A stretch of DNA of 64,000 bases, taken from positions 3,849,501 to 3,913,500 of the forward strand of contig NZ_CP019449.1 in assembly GCF_001984035.1 (NCBI RefSeq). The letters run 5' to 3'. The notes below the pieces were generated by a model. It ran no database searches, was not told where the DNA came from, and saw only the letters and a program-made list of their open reading frames with translations. The DNA comes from Sphingopyxis sp. QXT-31. Lineage in GTDB: Bacteria; Pseudomonadota; Alphaproteobacteria; Sphingomonadales; Sphingomonadaceae. Below, piece by piece: positions 47,326 to 57,571 of this stretch (within the stretch, counting starts at the first letter, position 1; each line of letters begins with the position of its first letter). The position numbers were made by a program, and so were the translations under genes.

Positions 47326-48747
47326 ATGCTCTCCAGATTTTTTCTCTCCACCGCGCTTTTGGGCCTGCTTGCGGGCTGTGTCGGCACCCCCGACGTCGGG
47401 CCGAAGCCCGTTCCGGTCGCCGCCGAGTCGCTCGAGTCGCGCACTTCCTTTGCCGATGCGAAAGGCAGCTGGCCCGCCGAGGGCTGGTGGCGGGCGATGG
47501 GCGATGCGCAGCTGAGCGCGCTGATCGACGAGGGGCTGGCGGGATCGCCCGACGTGGCGATCGCCGCGGCACGCGTGCGCGCCGCCGATGCGCTGGCGCA
47601 GCAGGCGCGCGCCGCGCTCGGCCCGCGCGTCGGCGTCGAGGGCAGCGCGGGCGGGGTCCAGCAGAGCAAGAATCTCGGCATTCCGCCGCAGTTCGTGCCC
47701 GACGGCATCCAGGACACCGGACGCCTCGCCGCAACCTTCGGCTTCGATCTGGACCTGTGGGGCCGGAACCGTGCGGCGCTGGCGGCGGCGACCTCGGAGG
47801 CCGAGGCGGCGCGCGTCGAGGCGGCGCAGGCGCGGCTGATGCTGACCACCGCAATCGCGGCGGCCTATGTCGATCTCGCAGGCCAATATGCCGCGCTCGA
47901 TGTGGCGCAGGATGCGGTCCGCGTGCGCGATGCGAGCGCCGCCCTGTCGGCCGAACGCGCCCGGGCGGGGATCGAGAATCGGTCGGCGCAGCGTCAGGGC
48001 GAGAGCCGCGCCGCCGCGGCGCGCGGCGACGTCGTCGCGCTCGAGGAAGCGATATCGCTGACCCGCAACCGGCTCGCGGCGCTGGTCGGCGCCGGGCCCG
48101 ATCGCGGGCTCGCGCTGGAGCGGCCGACGCTGGCCGTGCCCGCCGCGGGTCTTCCCGCCGATGCCGGGATCGCGCTCGTCGGGCGGCGTCCCGATATCGT
48201 GGCCGCACGGCTGCGCAGCGAGGCGGCGGCCAAGCGCATCGACGTGGCGAAGGCCGATTTCTATCCGAACATCAGCCTGTCGGCGCTCGTCGGCTTGCAG
48301 TCGCTCGGCCTGTCGAACCTGTTCGATACGGGCTCCGAATATGGCAATGGCGGCGTGGCCTTCACGCTGCCGATCTTCGACAGCGGGCGGCTGCAGGGGC
48401 GCTATCGCGGCGCGCGTGCGGACTATGACGTCGCGGTCGCCAGCTACGACAAGACTTTGATCGGCGCGTTGCGCGAGGTCGCCGACGTCGTGCGCAGCCG
48501 TGAGGCGAATGTGCGCCAACTCACGGAACGCCGCGCCGCGCTGACGGCGGCGGCCGAGGCGTCGAAGCTCGCGACCCTCCGCTACCGCGCCGGCCTTTCG
48601 AACCAGATCGTGGCGCTCACCGCCGAGGACAGCGCGGTCGCGCTGGCGCGCGCGGTTGCCGACCTCGAGGCGCGCCAGCTCGCGCTCGACATTTCCCTGA
48701 TCCGCGCGCTCGGCGGCGGGTACCAGATTTCAACAGGAGAGCGATGA
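47326..48747 (+). CDS. NodT-type outer-membrane efflux lipoprotein
   Basis: 473 aa from the ATG at 47326, with lipobox LLAGC (Cys at about residue 16). Two OEP repeats: the N-terminal QLSALIDEGLAGSPDVAIA and the second half ending DISLIRALGGGYQI. It is the TolC-like channel for the following EmrAB-type pump. It overlaps the membrane-fusion gene by 4 bp. The TetR operator lies immediately upstream and may cover its promoter. Confidence 0.9.
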   Translation: MLSRFFLSTALLGLLAGCVGTPDVGPKPVPVAAESLESRTSFADAKGSWPAEGWWRAMGDAQLSALIDEGLAGSPDVAIAAARVRAADALAQQARAALGPRVGVEGSAGGVQQSKNLGIPPQFVPDGIQDTGRLAATFGFDLDLWGRNRAALAAATSEAEAARVEAAQARLMLTTAIAAAYVDLAGQYAALDVAQDAVRVRDASAALSAERARAGIENRSAQRQGESRAAAARGDVVALEEAISLTRNRLAALVGAGPDRGLALERPTLAVPAAGLPADAGIALVGRRPDIVAARLRSEAAAKRIDVAKADFYPNISLSALVGLQSLGLSNLFDTGSEYGNGGVAFTLPIFDSGRLQGRYRGARADYDVAVASYDKTLIGALREVADVVRSREANVRQLTERRAALTAAAEASKLATLRYRAGLSNQIVALTAEDSAVALARAVADLEARQLALDISLIRALGGGYQISTGER

Positions 48748-49895
48748 TGGCCGACGAAACGGCTGCGACCCCCGCCGAACCCTCCCCCGACTTGGGCGGC
48801 AATGGCGCCAAGCGCCGGAAGTTCCTGCGCATCCTCCTCATCGTCGTCGTGGTCGCGGCGCTGATTTGGGCCGCTTGGTATTATCTGACGCAGGCGGGAC
48901 GCGTGCACACCGACAACGCCTATGTCGGCGCCGATTCCGCCGTGGTCACCGCGCTCGTCGCGGGGCCGGTGCAGGAGGTCCGCGTCGCGGGCACGCAGGC
49001 GGTGAAGAAGGGCGACATCCTCGTCATCCTCGACGACGCGGATGCGAAGCTCGCGGTCGCCGACGCGCAGGCGGCGCTGCGCCTCGCGCGTCAGCGCTAC
49101 GGCCAGGCGGGCGCCAACGCCGATGCGGCGCGCGCGCGCGTCGTCGCGCGCGGCGCCGATGTGAACCAGTCGCGCGCGCGGCTGCGCGATGCCAATGCCG
49201 CGGTCGAGAAGGCGCGCGCCGAACTCGCGCGGCGCGAGAGCATCGCGGGCACCGGCGCGGTCTCGGCCGAGGAAATCACCGCCGCGCGGGCTGCGCTCCA
49301 GTCGGCGACCGCCGCGCGCGATCTCGCTTCGGCGGGCATCGCTTCGGCGCAGGCGACGCAGGGTTCCGCGAGCGGCGACCTCGGCGCGGCCGAGGCGCTG
49401 GTGCGCGGCACGACGATCTACACGGCGCCTGACGTGGCGGCGGCGCAGGCGCGGCTTGAAAAGGCCGAGCTCGACCTCGCGCGCACGGTGATCCGCGCGC
49501 CGGTCGACGGCATCGTGACGAACAAGCAGGTGCAGGTGGGACAGCGCATCGCCGCGGGCGCGCCGATCATGACGATCGTCCCGATTGCGACCGCCTATGT
49601 CGACGCGAACTACAAGGAAAGCCAGTTCCAGGACATCCGCATCGGCCAGCCGGTCGAGCTGCTGTCGGACTATTATGGCGACGATGTCGTCTTCCACGGC
49701 AAGGTCATCGGCATCGCGGGCGGCACCGGCGCGGCTTTCTCCTTGATCCCCGCGCAGAACGCCACCGGCAACTGGGTGAAGGTGGTGCAGCGCCTGCCGG
49801 TGCGCATCCAGCTGGACCCGAAGGAGCTGAAGGCGCACCCGCTCCGCGTCGGCCTGTCGATGGAAGCGACGATCGACACGCGCGGCAAGGATTGA
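48744..49895 (+). CDS. EmrA/HlyD-type membrane fusion protein
   Basis: 383 aa. An N-terminal TM helix (FLRILLIVVVVAALIWAAWY, about 31-50) anchors a periplasmic adaptor with lipoyl/barrel-sandwich pieces (VHTDNAYVGADSAVVTALV and IRAPVDGIVTNKQVQVGQ) flanking a long Ala-rich coiled coil. It links the NodT channel to the EmrB transporter. ATGATG start behind a GGAGAGCG site. It overlaps the NodT gene by 4 bp. Confidence 0.92.
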   Translation: MMADETAATPAEPSPDLGGNGAKRRKFLRILLIVVVVAALIWAAWYYLTQAGRVHTDNAYVGADSAVVTALVAGPVQEVRVAGTQAVKKGDILVILDDADAKLAVADAQAALRLARQRYGQAGANADAARARVVARGADVNQSRARLRDANAAVEKARAELARRESIAGTGAVSAEEITAARAALQSATAARDLASAGIASAQATQGSASGDLGAAEALVRGTTIYTAPDVAAAQARLEKAELDLARTVIRAPVDGIVTNKQVQVGQRIAAGAPIMTIVPIATAYVDANYKESQFQDIRIGQPVELLSDYYGDDVVFHGKVIGIAGGTGAAFSLIPAQNATGNWVKVVQRLPVRIQLDPKELKAHPLRVGLSMEATIDTRGKD

Positions 49896-49904
49896 GCTTA
49901 GCCG

Positions 49905-51449
49905 ATGGCCAGCGCCGCCGCCACGACCATTCCGGACGAACCCGCACCGCTGACCGGGGTGCGACTGTTCGCCGCGGCTTTCGCGCTGGCGCTCGCCAAC
50001 TTCGTCGTCGTGCTCGACACGACGATCGCCAATGTGTCGGTGCCGCACATCGCGGGCGGTCTCGCGGTGTCGCCGACGCAGGGGACGTGGGTCATCACCA
50101 GCTATGCGGTCGCCGACGCAATCAGCGTACCGCTCACCGGCTGGCTCGCGATGCGCTTCGGCACGGTGCGCTGGTTCCTCTATTCGATCGTCGGTTTCGG
50201 CATCTTCTCCTTCCTCTGCGGCATTTCGCAGACGCTCGACGGGCTCATCGTCTTCCGCATCCTGCAGGGGCTCTCGGGCGGGCCGCTGATGCCGCTGTCG
50301 CAGATCCTGCTGCTGCGCATCTTCCCGCGTGAAAAGGCCGGCATCGGCCTCGCGATCTGGGCGATGACGACTACCACCGCGCCGATCCTCGGTCCTATCC
50401 TCGGCGGCCTGATCAGCGACAATTGGAGCTGGCCGTGGATCTTCTTTATCAACCTGCCCGTCGTCGCGTTGTGCTTCTTCGGCGTCATGAGCATGCTCAA
50501 GCCATTCGAGACGAAGAAGGCCAAAGCACGGATCGACACCATCGGGCTGATCCTGCTCGTGCTGTCGGTCGGCGCCTTCCAGCTGATGCTCGACACCGGG
50601 CGCGAACATGACTGGTTCGAATCGACCTGGATCGTCGGCTTCGCGATCATCGCGGCGATCGCTTTCGCCGCCTTCGTGATCTGGGAACTCACCGACGAAA
50701 ATCCCGTCGTCGACCTCCGCGTCTTCCGCTTCCGCGGCTTCAGCTTCGCGACGATCGCGATCTCGCTCGGCTTCGGCGCCTTCTTCGCGCAGGTCGTGCT
50801 GACGCCTCTGTGGCTGCAACAGGTCGCGGGCTATACCGCGACCGAGACCGGCTATATCGTCGCATGGATCGGGGTGTTCGCGGTGCTGCTCTCCCCCGTC
50901 GCCGCCGGACTGATCGGCAAGATCGACATCCGCATCTCGATCAGCGCGGGAATCCTCTGGATGGCCTTCATTTCGGTGCTGCGCGCCAGCTGGAACGCCG
51001 ACGTCGATTATTGGACGCTCGCGCTGCCGCACCTGCTCCAGGGTATGGGCATGCCCTTCTTCTTCGTCGGGCTCACCGCGCTTGCACTGTCGAGCGTACC
51101 GCCTGAGAAACAGACCTCGGCGGCGGGGCTGATGAGCTTCCTCCGCACCTTGTCGGGCGCGATGGGCACCGCGATCGCGACGTCGGCGTGGGACAGCGAA
51201 AACCGCGTCGCGCGGTCGGAACTGGTCGGCCATATGAACGGCACCGCCGAGACGATGGACCTGCTCCAGCGCGCGGGGCTCACCCTCGAACAGGCGCGCG
51301 CGGCGATCGAGCGGCTGGTCGATGTGCAGGCGGCGACGATCGGCGTGCTTCACCTCTTCCTCGCTGCGGGCGTGGTGTTCGTGATCGCGGCGATTGCCGT
51401 ATGGTGCGCGCCCTTGCCGAAGCAGGTATCGATGGGCGCCGCGCATTAG
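49905..51449 (+). CDS. DHA2-family drug transporter (EmrB-type MFS)
   Basis: 514 aa, 14 transmembrane segments by hydrophobic pattern. DHA2 motif C-like LDTTIANVSVPHIAGGL near the start and LTGWLAMRFGTVRW (motif A) follow. It exports small hydrophobic compounds using the proton gradient through the EmrA/NodT partners. It begins 9 nt after the EmrA stop. Which drug it handles is not visible. Confidence 0.93.
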   Translation: MASAAATTIPDEPAPLTGVRLFAAAFALALANFVVVLDTTIANVSVPHIAGGLAVSPTQGTWVITSYAVADAISVPLTGWLAMRFGTVRWFLYSIVGFGIFSFLCGISQTLDGLIVFRILQGLSGGPLMPLSQILLLRIFPREKAGIGLAIWAMTTTTAPILGPILGGLISDNWSWPWIFFINLPVVALCFFGVMSMLKPFETKKAKARIDTIGLILLVLSVGAFQLMLDTGREHDWFESTWIVGFAIIAAIAFAAFVIWELTDENPVVDLRVFRFRGFSFATIAISLGFGAFFAQVVLTPLWLQQVAGYTATETGYIVAWIGVFAVLLSPVAAGLIGKIDIRISISAGILWMAFISVLRASWNADVDYWTLALPHLLQGMGMPFFFVGLTALALSSVPPEKQTSAAGLMSFLRTLSGAMGTAIATSAWDSENRVARSELVGHMNGTAETMDLLQRAGLTLEQARAAIERLVDVQAATIGVLHLFLAAGVVFVIAAIAVWCAPLPKQVSMGAAH

Positions 51450-51523
51450 CATTGGCGTGCGCGCTCACCACTTGTTAGGGGCCCGGCGCTAGCCAGAGGG
51501 GGCGTAGCGGGAAGGGCGCGGCG

Positions 51524-51973
51524 TTGAAACACAGACATCCCCTGCCGATCCATCACAGCTGGCCGCTGTACGACAGCGCGCGCCATTTCGAGCTGGGGCA
51601 ATTGCTGGGTTATGATTCGCTCGATGCCGAACCGTTCGCGTCACCACGCTTTCGACATATCGGGCACTGGTCGTGCGACCTCGCCGACAACAGCCTGAAC
51701 TGGTCGCGCGAAGTCTATGAGATTTTCGGGCTGCCCGAGGGTGCGTCCGTGTCGCGCGGCGAGGCGGTGGCGCTTTATGCCGAGCCGTCGCGCGCGGCGA
51801 TGGAGAAGCTCCGCGCCTATGCGATCCGCCACCGCCGCGGCTTCACCCTCGATGCCGAGATCAGGCCCGCGACCGGCGCGCCGCGCTGGATGCGGCTGAT
51901 CGCGGCGCCGGTATGCGTCGGTGATGCAGTGGTCAAATTGCAGGGGCTGAAGTTCCTCGTCCCTCAGCGATAG
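51524..51973 (+). CDS. Stand-alone PAS-domain protein
   Basis: 149 aa from a TTG at 51524, with an AAGGGCG ribosome site. A single PAS fold covers about residues 40-140: RFRHIGHWSCDLADNSLNWS, VYEIFGLPEG and the PAS_3-type beta strands FTLDAEIRPATGAPRWMRLI. There is no kinase, GGDEF or HTH output domain, and no obvious heme or flavin residue. It could be a free-standing sensor that binds partners. The N-terminal 35 residues are not part of the fold. Confidence 0.72.
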   Translation: MKHRHPLPIHHSWPLYDSARHFELGQLLGYDSLDAEPFASPRFRHIGHWSCDLADNSLNWSREVYEIFGLPEGASVSRGEAVALYAEPSRAAMEKLRAYAIRHRRGFTLDAEIRPATGAPRWMRLIAAPVCVGDAVVKLQGLKFLVPQR

Positions 51974-51982
51974 GCCTTTAGT

Positions 51983-52122
51983 TCCTCCCCACTTGTGGGG
52001 AGGTGGCAGCCGCGTAGCGGCTGACGGAGGGGGGTGGCGTCCGTCCGCGGCGTTGCTGAAGGACGCCACCCCCCCCCTCCACCACCCTTCGGGTGATCCC
52101 CCTCTCCCGCCGGGCGGGGTGG
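51983..52122. repeat. Intergenic repeat (GGAGG-TGGCAGC family)
   Basis: TCCTCCCCACTTGTGGGGAGG hairpin, then TGGCAGCCGCGTAGCGGCTGACGGAGGGGGG, and the complementary CCCCCCTCCACCACCC at the right side. It lies between the PAS and adenine deaminase genes. Confidence 0.75.
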
Positions 52123-52136
52123 ATTTGCGGCTCTGG

Positions 52137-53162
52137 TCAGGCGTAGGCGTCGATCGCGGCGAGGTGCCGCGCCTTGGCGACCTCGTCCAGGAACGACCCG
52201 GTGAAGCTGTTCTGTGCGAGCGTGACGAGGTCGTCGCGCGACAGGTCGAGCGCGTCGGCGACCGCCAGATAATTGGCCCCGACATAGCCGCCGAAATAGC
52301 TCGGATCGTCGCTGTTCACCGTCGCTTTCAGCCCGGCACCCAGCATCGTCTTGAGCGGATGCGCCGCGAGGTCGCCGACGACGCAGAGCTTGAGGTTCGA
52401 GAGTGGACAGACGGTGAGCGTCATTCCCTCGGCGGCGAGCCGCGCGACGAGCGCGGGGTCCTCGAGGCTGCGGTTGCCATGGTCGATGCGGTCGACCTTC
52501 AAGAGGTCGAGCGCCTCATGGACATAGGCGGGCGGGCCCTCCTCGCCGGCGTGGGCGACGATCTTGAGCCCGAGGCCTTTCGCGCGCGCGAAGACGCGTT
52601 CGAACTTCGACGGCGGGTGGCCGACCTCGCTGCTGTCGAGGCCGACGCCGTCGATTCGGTCGAGCCAGGGCAGCGCCTCGTCGAGCGTCGCCTCGGCGTC
52701 GGCCTCGCTGAGGTGGCGCAGGAAACACATGATGAGCTTCGACGTGATGCCGTGCTGCGCCTCGGCCTCGTCCAGCGCACGGGTGATGCCCGCGATCACG
52801 GTTTCGAACGCGACCCCGCGCTCGGTGTGCCCCTGCGGGTCGAAGAAGATCTCGACGTGGCGGACATTGTCGGCGTGCGCGCGCGCGAGATAGGCGGCGG
52901 TCAGGTCGTAAAAATCCTGTTCGGTGATCAGCACGCCCATGCCTTGATAATAGATGTCGAGGAAATCTTGGAGATTCGAGAAGGCATAGGCGGCGCGCAC
53001 CTCGTCGACGCTGGCGAAGGGAATCGCGACGCCGTTGCGCTGCGCCAGCTCGAACATCAGCTCGGGTTCGAGGCTGCCTTCGATGTGCAGATGCAACTCG
53101 GCCTTGGGCAGGCCCGCGATGAAGGCCGCGCGTTCCTCGCGCGATAAAAAAGCCTCAGGCAT
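52137..53162 (-). CDS. Adenine deaminase (ADE type 2, adenosine-deaminase superfamily)
   Basis: 341 aa from the ATG at 53162. Zn-site motifs: [16 protein letters not shown] (HxH near residue 23), [19 protein letters not shown] and [15 protein letters not shown]. The pattern [21 protein letters not shown] and [10 protein letters not shown] matches the adenine-specific type 2 group more closely than classical adenosine deaminase. It deaminates adenine to hypoxanthine. It overlaps the phosphoribosyltransferase gene upstream by 8 bp; together they salvage purine bases. Confidence 0.88.
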   Translation of the reverse strand: MPEAFLSREERAAFIAGLPKAELHLHIEGSLEPELMFELAQRNGVAIPFASVDEVRAAYAFSNLQDFLDIYYQGMGVLITEQDFYDLTAAYLARAHADNVRHVEIFFDPQGHTERGVAFETVIAGITRALDEAEAQHGITSKLIMCFLRHLSEADAEATLDEALPWLDRIDGVGLDSSEVGHPPSKFERVFARAKGLGLKIVAHAGEEGPPAYVHEALDLLKVDRIDHGNRSLEDPALVARLAAEGMTLTVCPLSNLKLCVVGDLAAHPLKTMLGAGLKATVNSDDPSYFGGYVGANYLAVADALDLSRDDLVTLAQNSFTGSFLDEVAKARHLAAIDAYA

Positions 53163-53730
53163 CGGGCACCTCCTCCTCGCGCAGGATGATCGCCGCCTCG
53201 GGCTTGTGGCGACGGATTTCATCGACCGAGAGCCCGTCGATCTCGTGCGGGAAAATCAGCCACTGATCGGTTTCGTGGATATAATAGTCGGGCTTCAAGT
53301 CGGTGACGTTGCGGCGCGGTTTGTACCATACGGTCGCGATGCGGATGTCGCGCGGCATATTGTGGCGACAGCGCGCCTTCAGCTCGGCGATGAAGGCGCG
53401 GATGCTGCGCCCGCTGTCGAAGACATCGTCGATGATCAGCAGCCGGTCGGTGGGGTCGAGCGTGTCAATCAGATAGCCCAGCGCGAACACCTTCACCTGC
53501 GGGTCCTGCCGGTCGATGCCGTGGTAGGAGGAGGTGCGGATCGCGATATGGTCGCAATGCTGGCCGTGATAATCGAGCAGCTCCTGCACCGCGATGCCGA
53601 CCGGCGCCCCGCCGCGCCAGATGCCGACGAGATGCGTCGGTTTGAAGCCGCTGTCGATCACCTGCATGCCCAGCCGCAGCGAGTCGGCGAGCAGGTGATT
53701 CGCATCGATGAAGATTTTCTCGTCGCCCAT
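53155..53730 (-). CDS. Purine phosphoribosyltransferase (hypoxanthine type)
   Basis: 191 aa from the ATG at 53730 with an AGG ribosome site; a GTG at 53739 is an alternative. PRPP-binding loop [19 protein letters not shown]-terminal [17 protein letters not shown] and [11 protein letters not shown] flexible-loop region. It converts hypoxanthine or guanine with PRPP to the nucleotide. It is the first gene of a two-gene unit with adenine deaminase, so adenine to hypoxanthine to IMP is a consistent route. Confidence 0.9.
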   Translation of the reverse strand: MGDEKIFIDANHLLADSLRLGMQVIDSGFKPTHLVGIWRGGAPVGIAVQELLDYHGQHCDHIAIRTSSYHGIDRQDPQVKVFALGYLIDTLDPTDRLLIIDDVFDSGRSIRAFIAELKARCRHNMPRDIRIATVWYKPRRNVTDLKPDYYIHETDQWLIFPHEIDGLSVDEIRRHKPEAAIILREEEVPDA

Positions 53731-53850
53731 GGACCGCACCTAATCCTGCGACCGACGCCCCGCAAGCAGGGGACTCGACATTCGAGCGATCCGCTATTAT
53801 GTATGGTATTGTGTATGGCTTACTACACGGCATCATGCAGGGTATCGAAG

Positions 53851-54288
53851 ATGAGCGGCGAACGTGAAGGGCGCGAAAAATGGCTCTGGATCTATCGGAC
53901 GGGGCTGCACGGCCACTGCCCGTGCTGCGGCGAGGGCAAGATGTTCCGCCGCTGGCTCAAGGTCTCGGACCGCTGCGAGGTCTGCGGGCTGGATTATGAG
54001 TTCGCGGCGCCCGACGACGGCCCGGCCTTTTTCTCGCTCTGCTTCGTCGCCTTTCCCTTGCTCTTCCTCGTCGTGTGGTTCGAGGTCGCGGTGAACCCGC
54101 CCTGGTGGGTGCATCTTTTGACCTCGGTGCCGTTGATGATCCTGCCGTGCCTCGCGGTGCTGCACCCGATCAAGGGCTGGCTCGTCGCGTCGCAATATGT
54201 GAACAAGGCGCAGGAAGCGGGCACGGGCGCGCTATGGGCCGAGCTCAACGCGCGCGCCAAGGGGGAGGTTCGGGAGGCGGATGCCTGA
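53851..54288 (+). CDS. DUF983 membrane protein
   Basis: 145 aa from the ATG at 53851. A Zn-ribbon-like N-terminus (HCPCCGEGKMFRRWL plus CEVCGLDYE) is followed by two TM helices (FFSLCFVAFPLLFLVVWFEV and the next segment ending LAVLHP). This is the DUF983 family architecture, function unknown. It overlaps the following MocR gene by 8 bp, a coupling that may only reflect gene packing. Four cysteines in CPCC/CEVC pairs suggest metal binding. Confidence 0.88.
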   Translation: MSGEREGREKWLWIYRTGLHGHCPCCGEGKMFRRWLKVSDRCEVCGLDYEFAAPDDGPAFFSLCFVAFPLLFLVVWFEVAVNPPWWVHLLTSVPLMILPCLAVLHPIKGWLVASQYVNKAQEAGTGALWAELNARAKGEVREADA

Positions 54289-55639
54289 AGCGTGGGTTCC
54301 CGATCTCAGCCGGATCAGCGGCGCCAAATATCTCGCGATCGCCGATGCGATGCAGGCGGCGGTCGAGAGCGGGCGACTGCGCGCGGGCGACCGGCTGCTG
54401 CCACAGCGCGACCTTGCGGCGCGGCTCGGCGTCGATCTGACCACCGTCACCAAGGCCTATGACCAGGCGCGCGGGCGCGGGCTGATCGGCGCGCGCGGGC
54501 GCGCGGGCAGCTTCATTCTGCCGCAGGATGTGATCGCCGCGGGGCCGCCGCCGCGCGACACGGGGATGAACATGCCGCCCGAGGTCGCGGACGGCTCGCT
54601 GCTCGCGACATGGGAGCGCACCGCGAGTGCGCTGCTCCGCGCCGAGGGCGCAGGCGGGCGGCTGCACTATACGCCCGCGGGTGGACGCGCCGTCGACCGC
54701 GAGGCGGGCGCGGCGCTCTTCGGACGATTGGGATTGGCGAGTGAGCCCGACCAGCTGGTCGTCGCGGCGGGCGCGCAAAATGCGCTGCACGCGATCGTGT
54801 CGGCGACGCTGAAACCCGGCGATGTCGTGGCGTGCGGGGCGCATGTCTATTCGGTCTTCCTCGCGCTCGCGCGGCGCTTCGGCCTCCGCCTCGCGCCGCT
54901 CGCCAGCGTCGATGCCGCCAGCCTCGACGCGCTGTGCCGCACGACCAAGGTCGCCGCCCTCTATCTGGTCCCGACCAACGACAACCCGACCTCGCGCACG
55001 CTTGATCTCGCCGAACGCGAGGCGCTCGCCGCGGCGCTGCGCCGCCACGACGTACGACTGATCGAGGACGACGCTTATGGCCAGCTCCCCGATCACCCGC
55101 TCGCCCCGGTGACCAGCTTCGTCCCCGACCTCGGTTTCTATGTCGCGAGCGTGTCGAAAATCCTGTCGCCCGCGCTGCGCGTCGCGCACGTCCGCGCGCC
55201 TAGCATGCGCGACGCGCTCGCGCTCGCGGCCGAAGTGCATGCTTCGACGGTGATGGCCCCGCCGCTCGACTGCGCGCTGGTGACGCGCTGGATCGAGGAC
55301 GGCAGCTACGCCCGCCTGACCGCCGAAACGCGGGCCGAAGCGAAGGCGCGGCAGGCGATCGCAGCCTCGGTGTTGCCGCCCGGCAGCTATGCCGCGCACG
55401 ACTGCGGCTATCATCTGTGGGTGCCGCTGCCGCCGCCGCTCGACCGCGTGCAGGTCGCGGCCGCGCTGCGCGCCGAGGGGCTGACCGCCGTCCCCTCGGA
55501 CATGTTCGCCGCGGGCGAGAGCAGCGTGTCGGCGCTGCGCGTGTCGCTCGGCGGCGCGATCGACCGTACGGGCCTCGCGCGCGGGCTGACGGCGCTCGAA
55601 ATGCAACTGTCGGGGAGCGGCCGCGAGGGCGTGATCTAG
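54281..55639 (+). CDS. MocR/PdxR-type GntR regulator with aminotransferase domain
   Basis: 452 aa. GntR winged helix (YLAIADAMQAAVESGRL then LLPQRDLAARLGVDLTTVTK, about residues 17-65). A fold-type I PLP domain follows; the Schiff-base lysine is in VASVSKILSPALRVAH, and the PLP-phosphate region ends with the Arg of the C-terminal VSLGGAIDRTGL part. It usually controls PLP synthesis, GABA or amino-acid genes. The target is not visible: the nearby Rrf2/methyltransferase pair is convergent. Confidence 0.9.
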   Translation: MPEAWVPDLSRISGAKYLAIADAMQAAVESGRLRAGDRLLPQRDLAARLGVDLTTVTKAYDQARGRGLIGARGRAGSFILPQDVIAAGPPPRDTGMNMPPEVADGSLLATWERTASALLRAEGAGGRLHYTPAGGRAVDREAGAALFGRLGLASEPDQLVVAAGAQNALHAIVSATLKPGDVVACGAHVYSVFLALARRFGLRLAPLASVDAASLDALCRTTKVAALYLVPTNDNPTSRTLDLAEREALAAALRRHDVRLIEDDAYGQLPDHPLAPVTSFVPDLGFYVASVSKILSPALRVAHVRAPSMRDALALAAEVHASTVMAPPLDCALVTRWIEDGSYARLTAETRAEAKARQAIAASVLPPGSYAAHDCGYHLWVPLPPPLDRVQVAAALRAEGLTAVPSDMFAAGESSVSALRVSLGGAIDRTGLARGLTALEMQLSGSGREGVI

Positions 55640-55642
55640 GCC

Positions 55643-56338
55643 TCAGGCATACCCCACCCAGCCGCGCCAGGTGAAGGCCGCGTAAAATTGCTCGACCCCG
55701 GCGAATCCCGCGGCGCGCAGCACATCCTCGTCGGCTTCGGGGCTCAGCATCGCGACGTGCGTGGCGACCGCCTCGCGGCCTTTGGCGACCTGCTCGGGAT
55801 CGCCGCCCGAGGCGATGGCGAAGGCGGCGTAGCGGTCGAGCCACCGGTCGCGCTCGTCCGGGCCTTGCGGGAAGCTGCCGTGCGCGGCGACGAAGGGTGC
55901 GCCGGGTTTGAGGCGCTTGCGGATCGCGGCGGCGGTGCGGATGCGCTCGTCGCTCGCGAGGAAGTGCAGCGTGAGCAGGCAGATCGCGCCGTCGAAGGGG
56001 CCGGCGGGCGCGTCGTCGATATAACCCTCGACCAGATCGGCGCGGTGCGCGTGCGGGCCGAGTGTCTGCGCCGCAAGACGCAGCATCGCGCCCGCGGGAT
56101 CGACCCCGGTGAAGGCCCAGCCGGGATATGCGTCGGCCAACGCTTTGAGCTCCAGCCCGCCGCCCGCGCCGAGCGCGAGGATATGCGCGTCCGCGGGCAC
56201 GCGCTCGGCGAGCAGCAGCCCGGTCATGCGGTGGAGCCCGTCGAGCGCGGGGACGAAGCGGCGCGGGCCGTCGGTGTAATGCGCGACGGCTTCGGGGTCC
56301 TTGAAGCTGTCGAGGAAATGCCTAGCGCCTTCAGCCAT
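55643..56338 (-). CDS. SAM-dependent methyltransferase (class I)
   Basis: 231 aa. SAM-binding motif [16 protein letters not shown] (about 53-67) with post-I acidic [10 protein letters not shown]; motif IV-like [14 protein letters not shown]. There is no tyrosine-rich substrate marker, so the substrate is unknown. It overlaps the Rrf2 regulator gene upstream by 8 bp and so is probably its regulated partner. Its stop lies 3 nt from the convergent MocR stop. Confidence 0.87.
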   Translation of the reverse strand: MAEGARHFLDSFKDPEAVAHYTDGPRRFVPALDGLHRMTGLLLAERVPADAHILALGAGGGLELKALADAYPGWAFTGVDPAGAMLRLAAQTLGPHAHRADLVEGYIDDAPAGPFDGAICLLTLHFLASDERIRTAAAIRKRLKPGAPFVAAHGSFPQGPDERDRWLDRYAAFAIASGGDPEQVAKGREAVATHVAMLSPEADEDVLRAAGFAGVEQFYAAFTWRGWVGYA

Positions 56339-56789
56339 GATGACGATCCTTTGTGTGGGGAGGGCGCGCGGCGAGGCGCGCTTGGAAATCGGCGGCGAGC
56401 GCCGCGAGCGTCACGTCGCCGAAGCGCGCCAGCAGCAGCGCCTCGGCCTCGCGAAAACCGGTGTCGAGCGCGGCGTTGACCGCCTGCTCGACGAGGCAGC
56501 CCGGCGCCTCGGTGCGGTTGCCCATCGCCATCAGCCGCGGCCGGCCGATCGCGTCATAGACGTCGCGCATCGTGATCTTCGACAGGTCGCGCGCGAGCGT
56601 CCAGCCGCCGCCATGGCCCTTTTCGCTGTGCACGAACCCCGCGTCGCGGAGGCCGCCAAGGATGCGGCGGACGACGACGGCGTTGGTCTGCATCGCCTTG
56701 GCGAGCTGCTCCGACGTCATCGGCGCATCCGCTTCGGCCATGTGGAGAAGGACGTGGAGCACGCCAGAGAGCCGGCTGTCGCGTTTCAT
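56331..56789 (-). CDS. Rrf2-family transcriptional regulator
   Basis: 152 aa. Winged helix [19 protein letters not shown] then [20 protein letters not shown], followed by the dimerisation helix. Only one Cys (GCLVEQAV, about residue 98) is present, so it lacks the three-Cys Fe-S cluster of IscR/NsrR; a different signal must apply. It overlaps the methyltransferase gene by 8 bp. The upstream region (56790-56830) is AT-rich with no clear palindrome that I can assign. Confidence 0.88.
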   Translation of the reverse strand: MKRDSRLSGVLHVLLHMAEADAPMTSEQLAKAMQTNAVVVRRILGGLRDAGFVHSEKGHGGGWTLARDLSKITMRDVYDAIGRPRLMAMGNRTEAPGCLVEQAVNAALDTGFREAEALLLARFGDVTLAALAADFQARLAARPPHTKDRHHG

Positions 56790-57031
56790 GTAACTTTAAA
56801 TAGTACGTGAAATACGATCGTCAAGACCCGGGATTGACCGGCGATCGCGGAGCGATTAGCCACACCGGCGATGACCAACGACCGATCCACCCGATTCAAG
56901 GCGTATTGGCGCTCCTTTACATAGGAGCGGCATGGCATCACCTGTGACCATCGCCGCCGTGTTCGGACAGGCGAATGGTCATCATCATATCACCCCTCCG
57001 GTCCCGGCGTGCGCATCCTGAAAGACGCGAC

Positions 57032-57544
57032 ATGACCGATGTTTTGCTTGCCCTATCGACCGACCGCTGCCGCATCGCGCCGCTGCACGCCGACGACGCG
57101 TCCGCGCTCGCGGCGATCACCGATGCGTCGGTGACCGACCAGGTCCATTTCCTGCCCGCGCCCTTCACCGAGGCCGATGCGCGCGCGCTGATCGCCGGAT
57201 CGGGCGGCGGCGATGTGTTCCATGCGGTGCGCGACCGCGGCGATGGGCGGCTGCAGGGGGTGATCGGCGTCCACAGGCGCGACGCGCGCGAGGTCGAGGT
57301 CGGTTACTGGTTCGCAGCCTCGGCGCGTGGGCAGGGGCTCGCGACCGAGGCGGTCGATGCGGTGGTGCGCGAGATCGCGGCGTCGCGCCCGGGCGGCGCG
57401 ATCGTCGCCGAATGCCATCCGGAGAATGACCGCTCGCGCGCGCTGCTGCGGCGGATCGGCTTTCTGGCGACGGGGAAAGTGGGGCGGCGGCCGGGACGGG
57501 TGTTGATGAAATGGCGGCCGGGATCGGGGATCGACGTGTGCTGA
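57032..57544 (+). CDS. GNAT-family N-acetyltransferase
   Basis: 170 aa from the ATG at 57032. Acetyl-CoA binding region GYWFAASARGQGLATEAV (about 98-115; R/QxxGxG/A). The N-terminus (RIAPLHADDASALAAITDA) and VAECHPENDRSRALLRRIGF match the RimJ/RimL-like GNAT pattern. The acceptor is unknown. Isolated gene with about 240 nt upstream (56790-57031) containing no identifiable feature. Confidence 0.88.
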   Translation: MTDVLLALSTDRCRIAPLHADDASALAAITDASVTDQVHFLPAPFTEADARALIAGSGGGDVFHAVRDRGDGRLQGVIGVHRRDAREVEVGYWFAASARGQGLATEAVDAVVREIAASRPGGAIVAECHPENDRSRALLRRIGFLATGKVGRRPGRVLMKWRPGSGIDVC

Positions 57545-57571
57545 TCGCGGCTTTGGCTCACTACTCCCTGG

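Noticed and set aside
56331..56789. IscR/NsrR-type Fe-S regulator
   Set aside because: Only one Cys in the protein, so the three-Cys cluster site is absent; called simply Rrf2 family.
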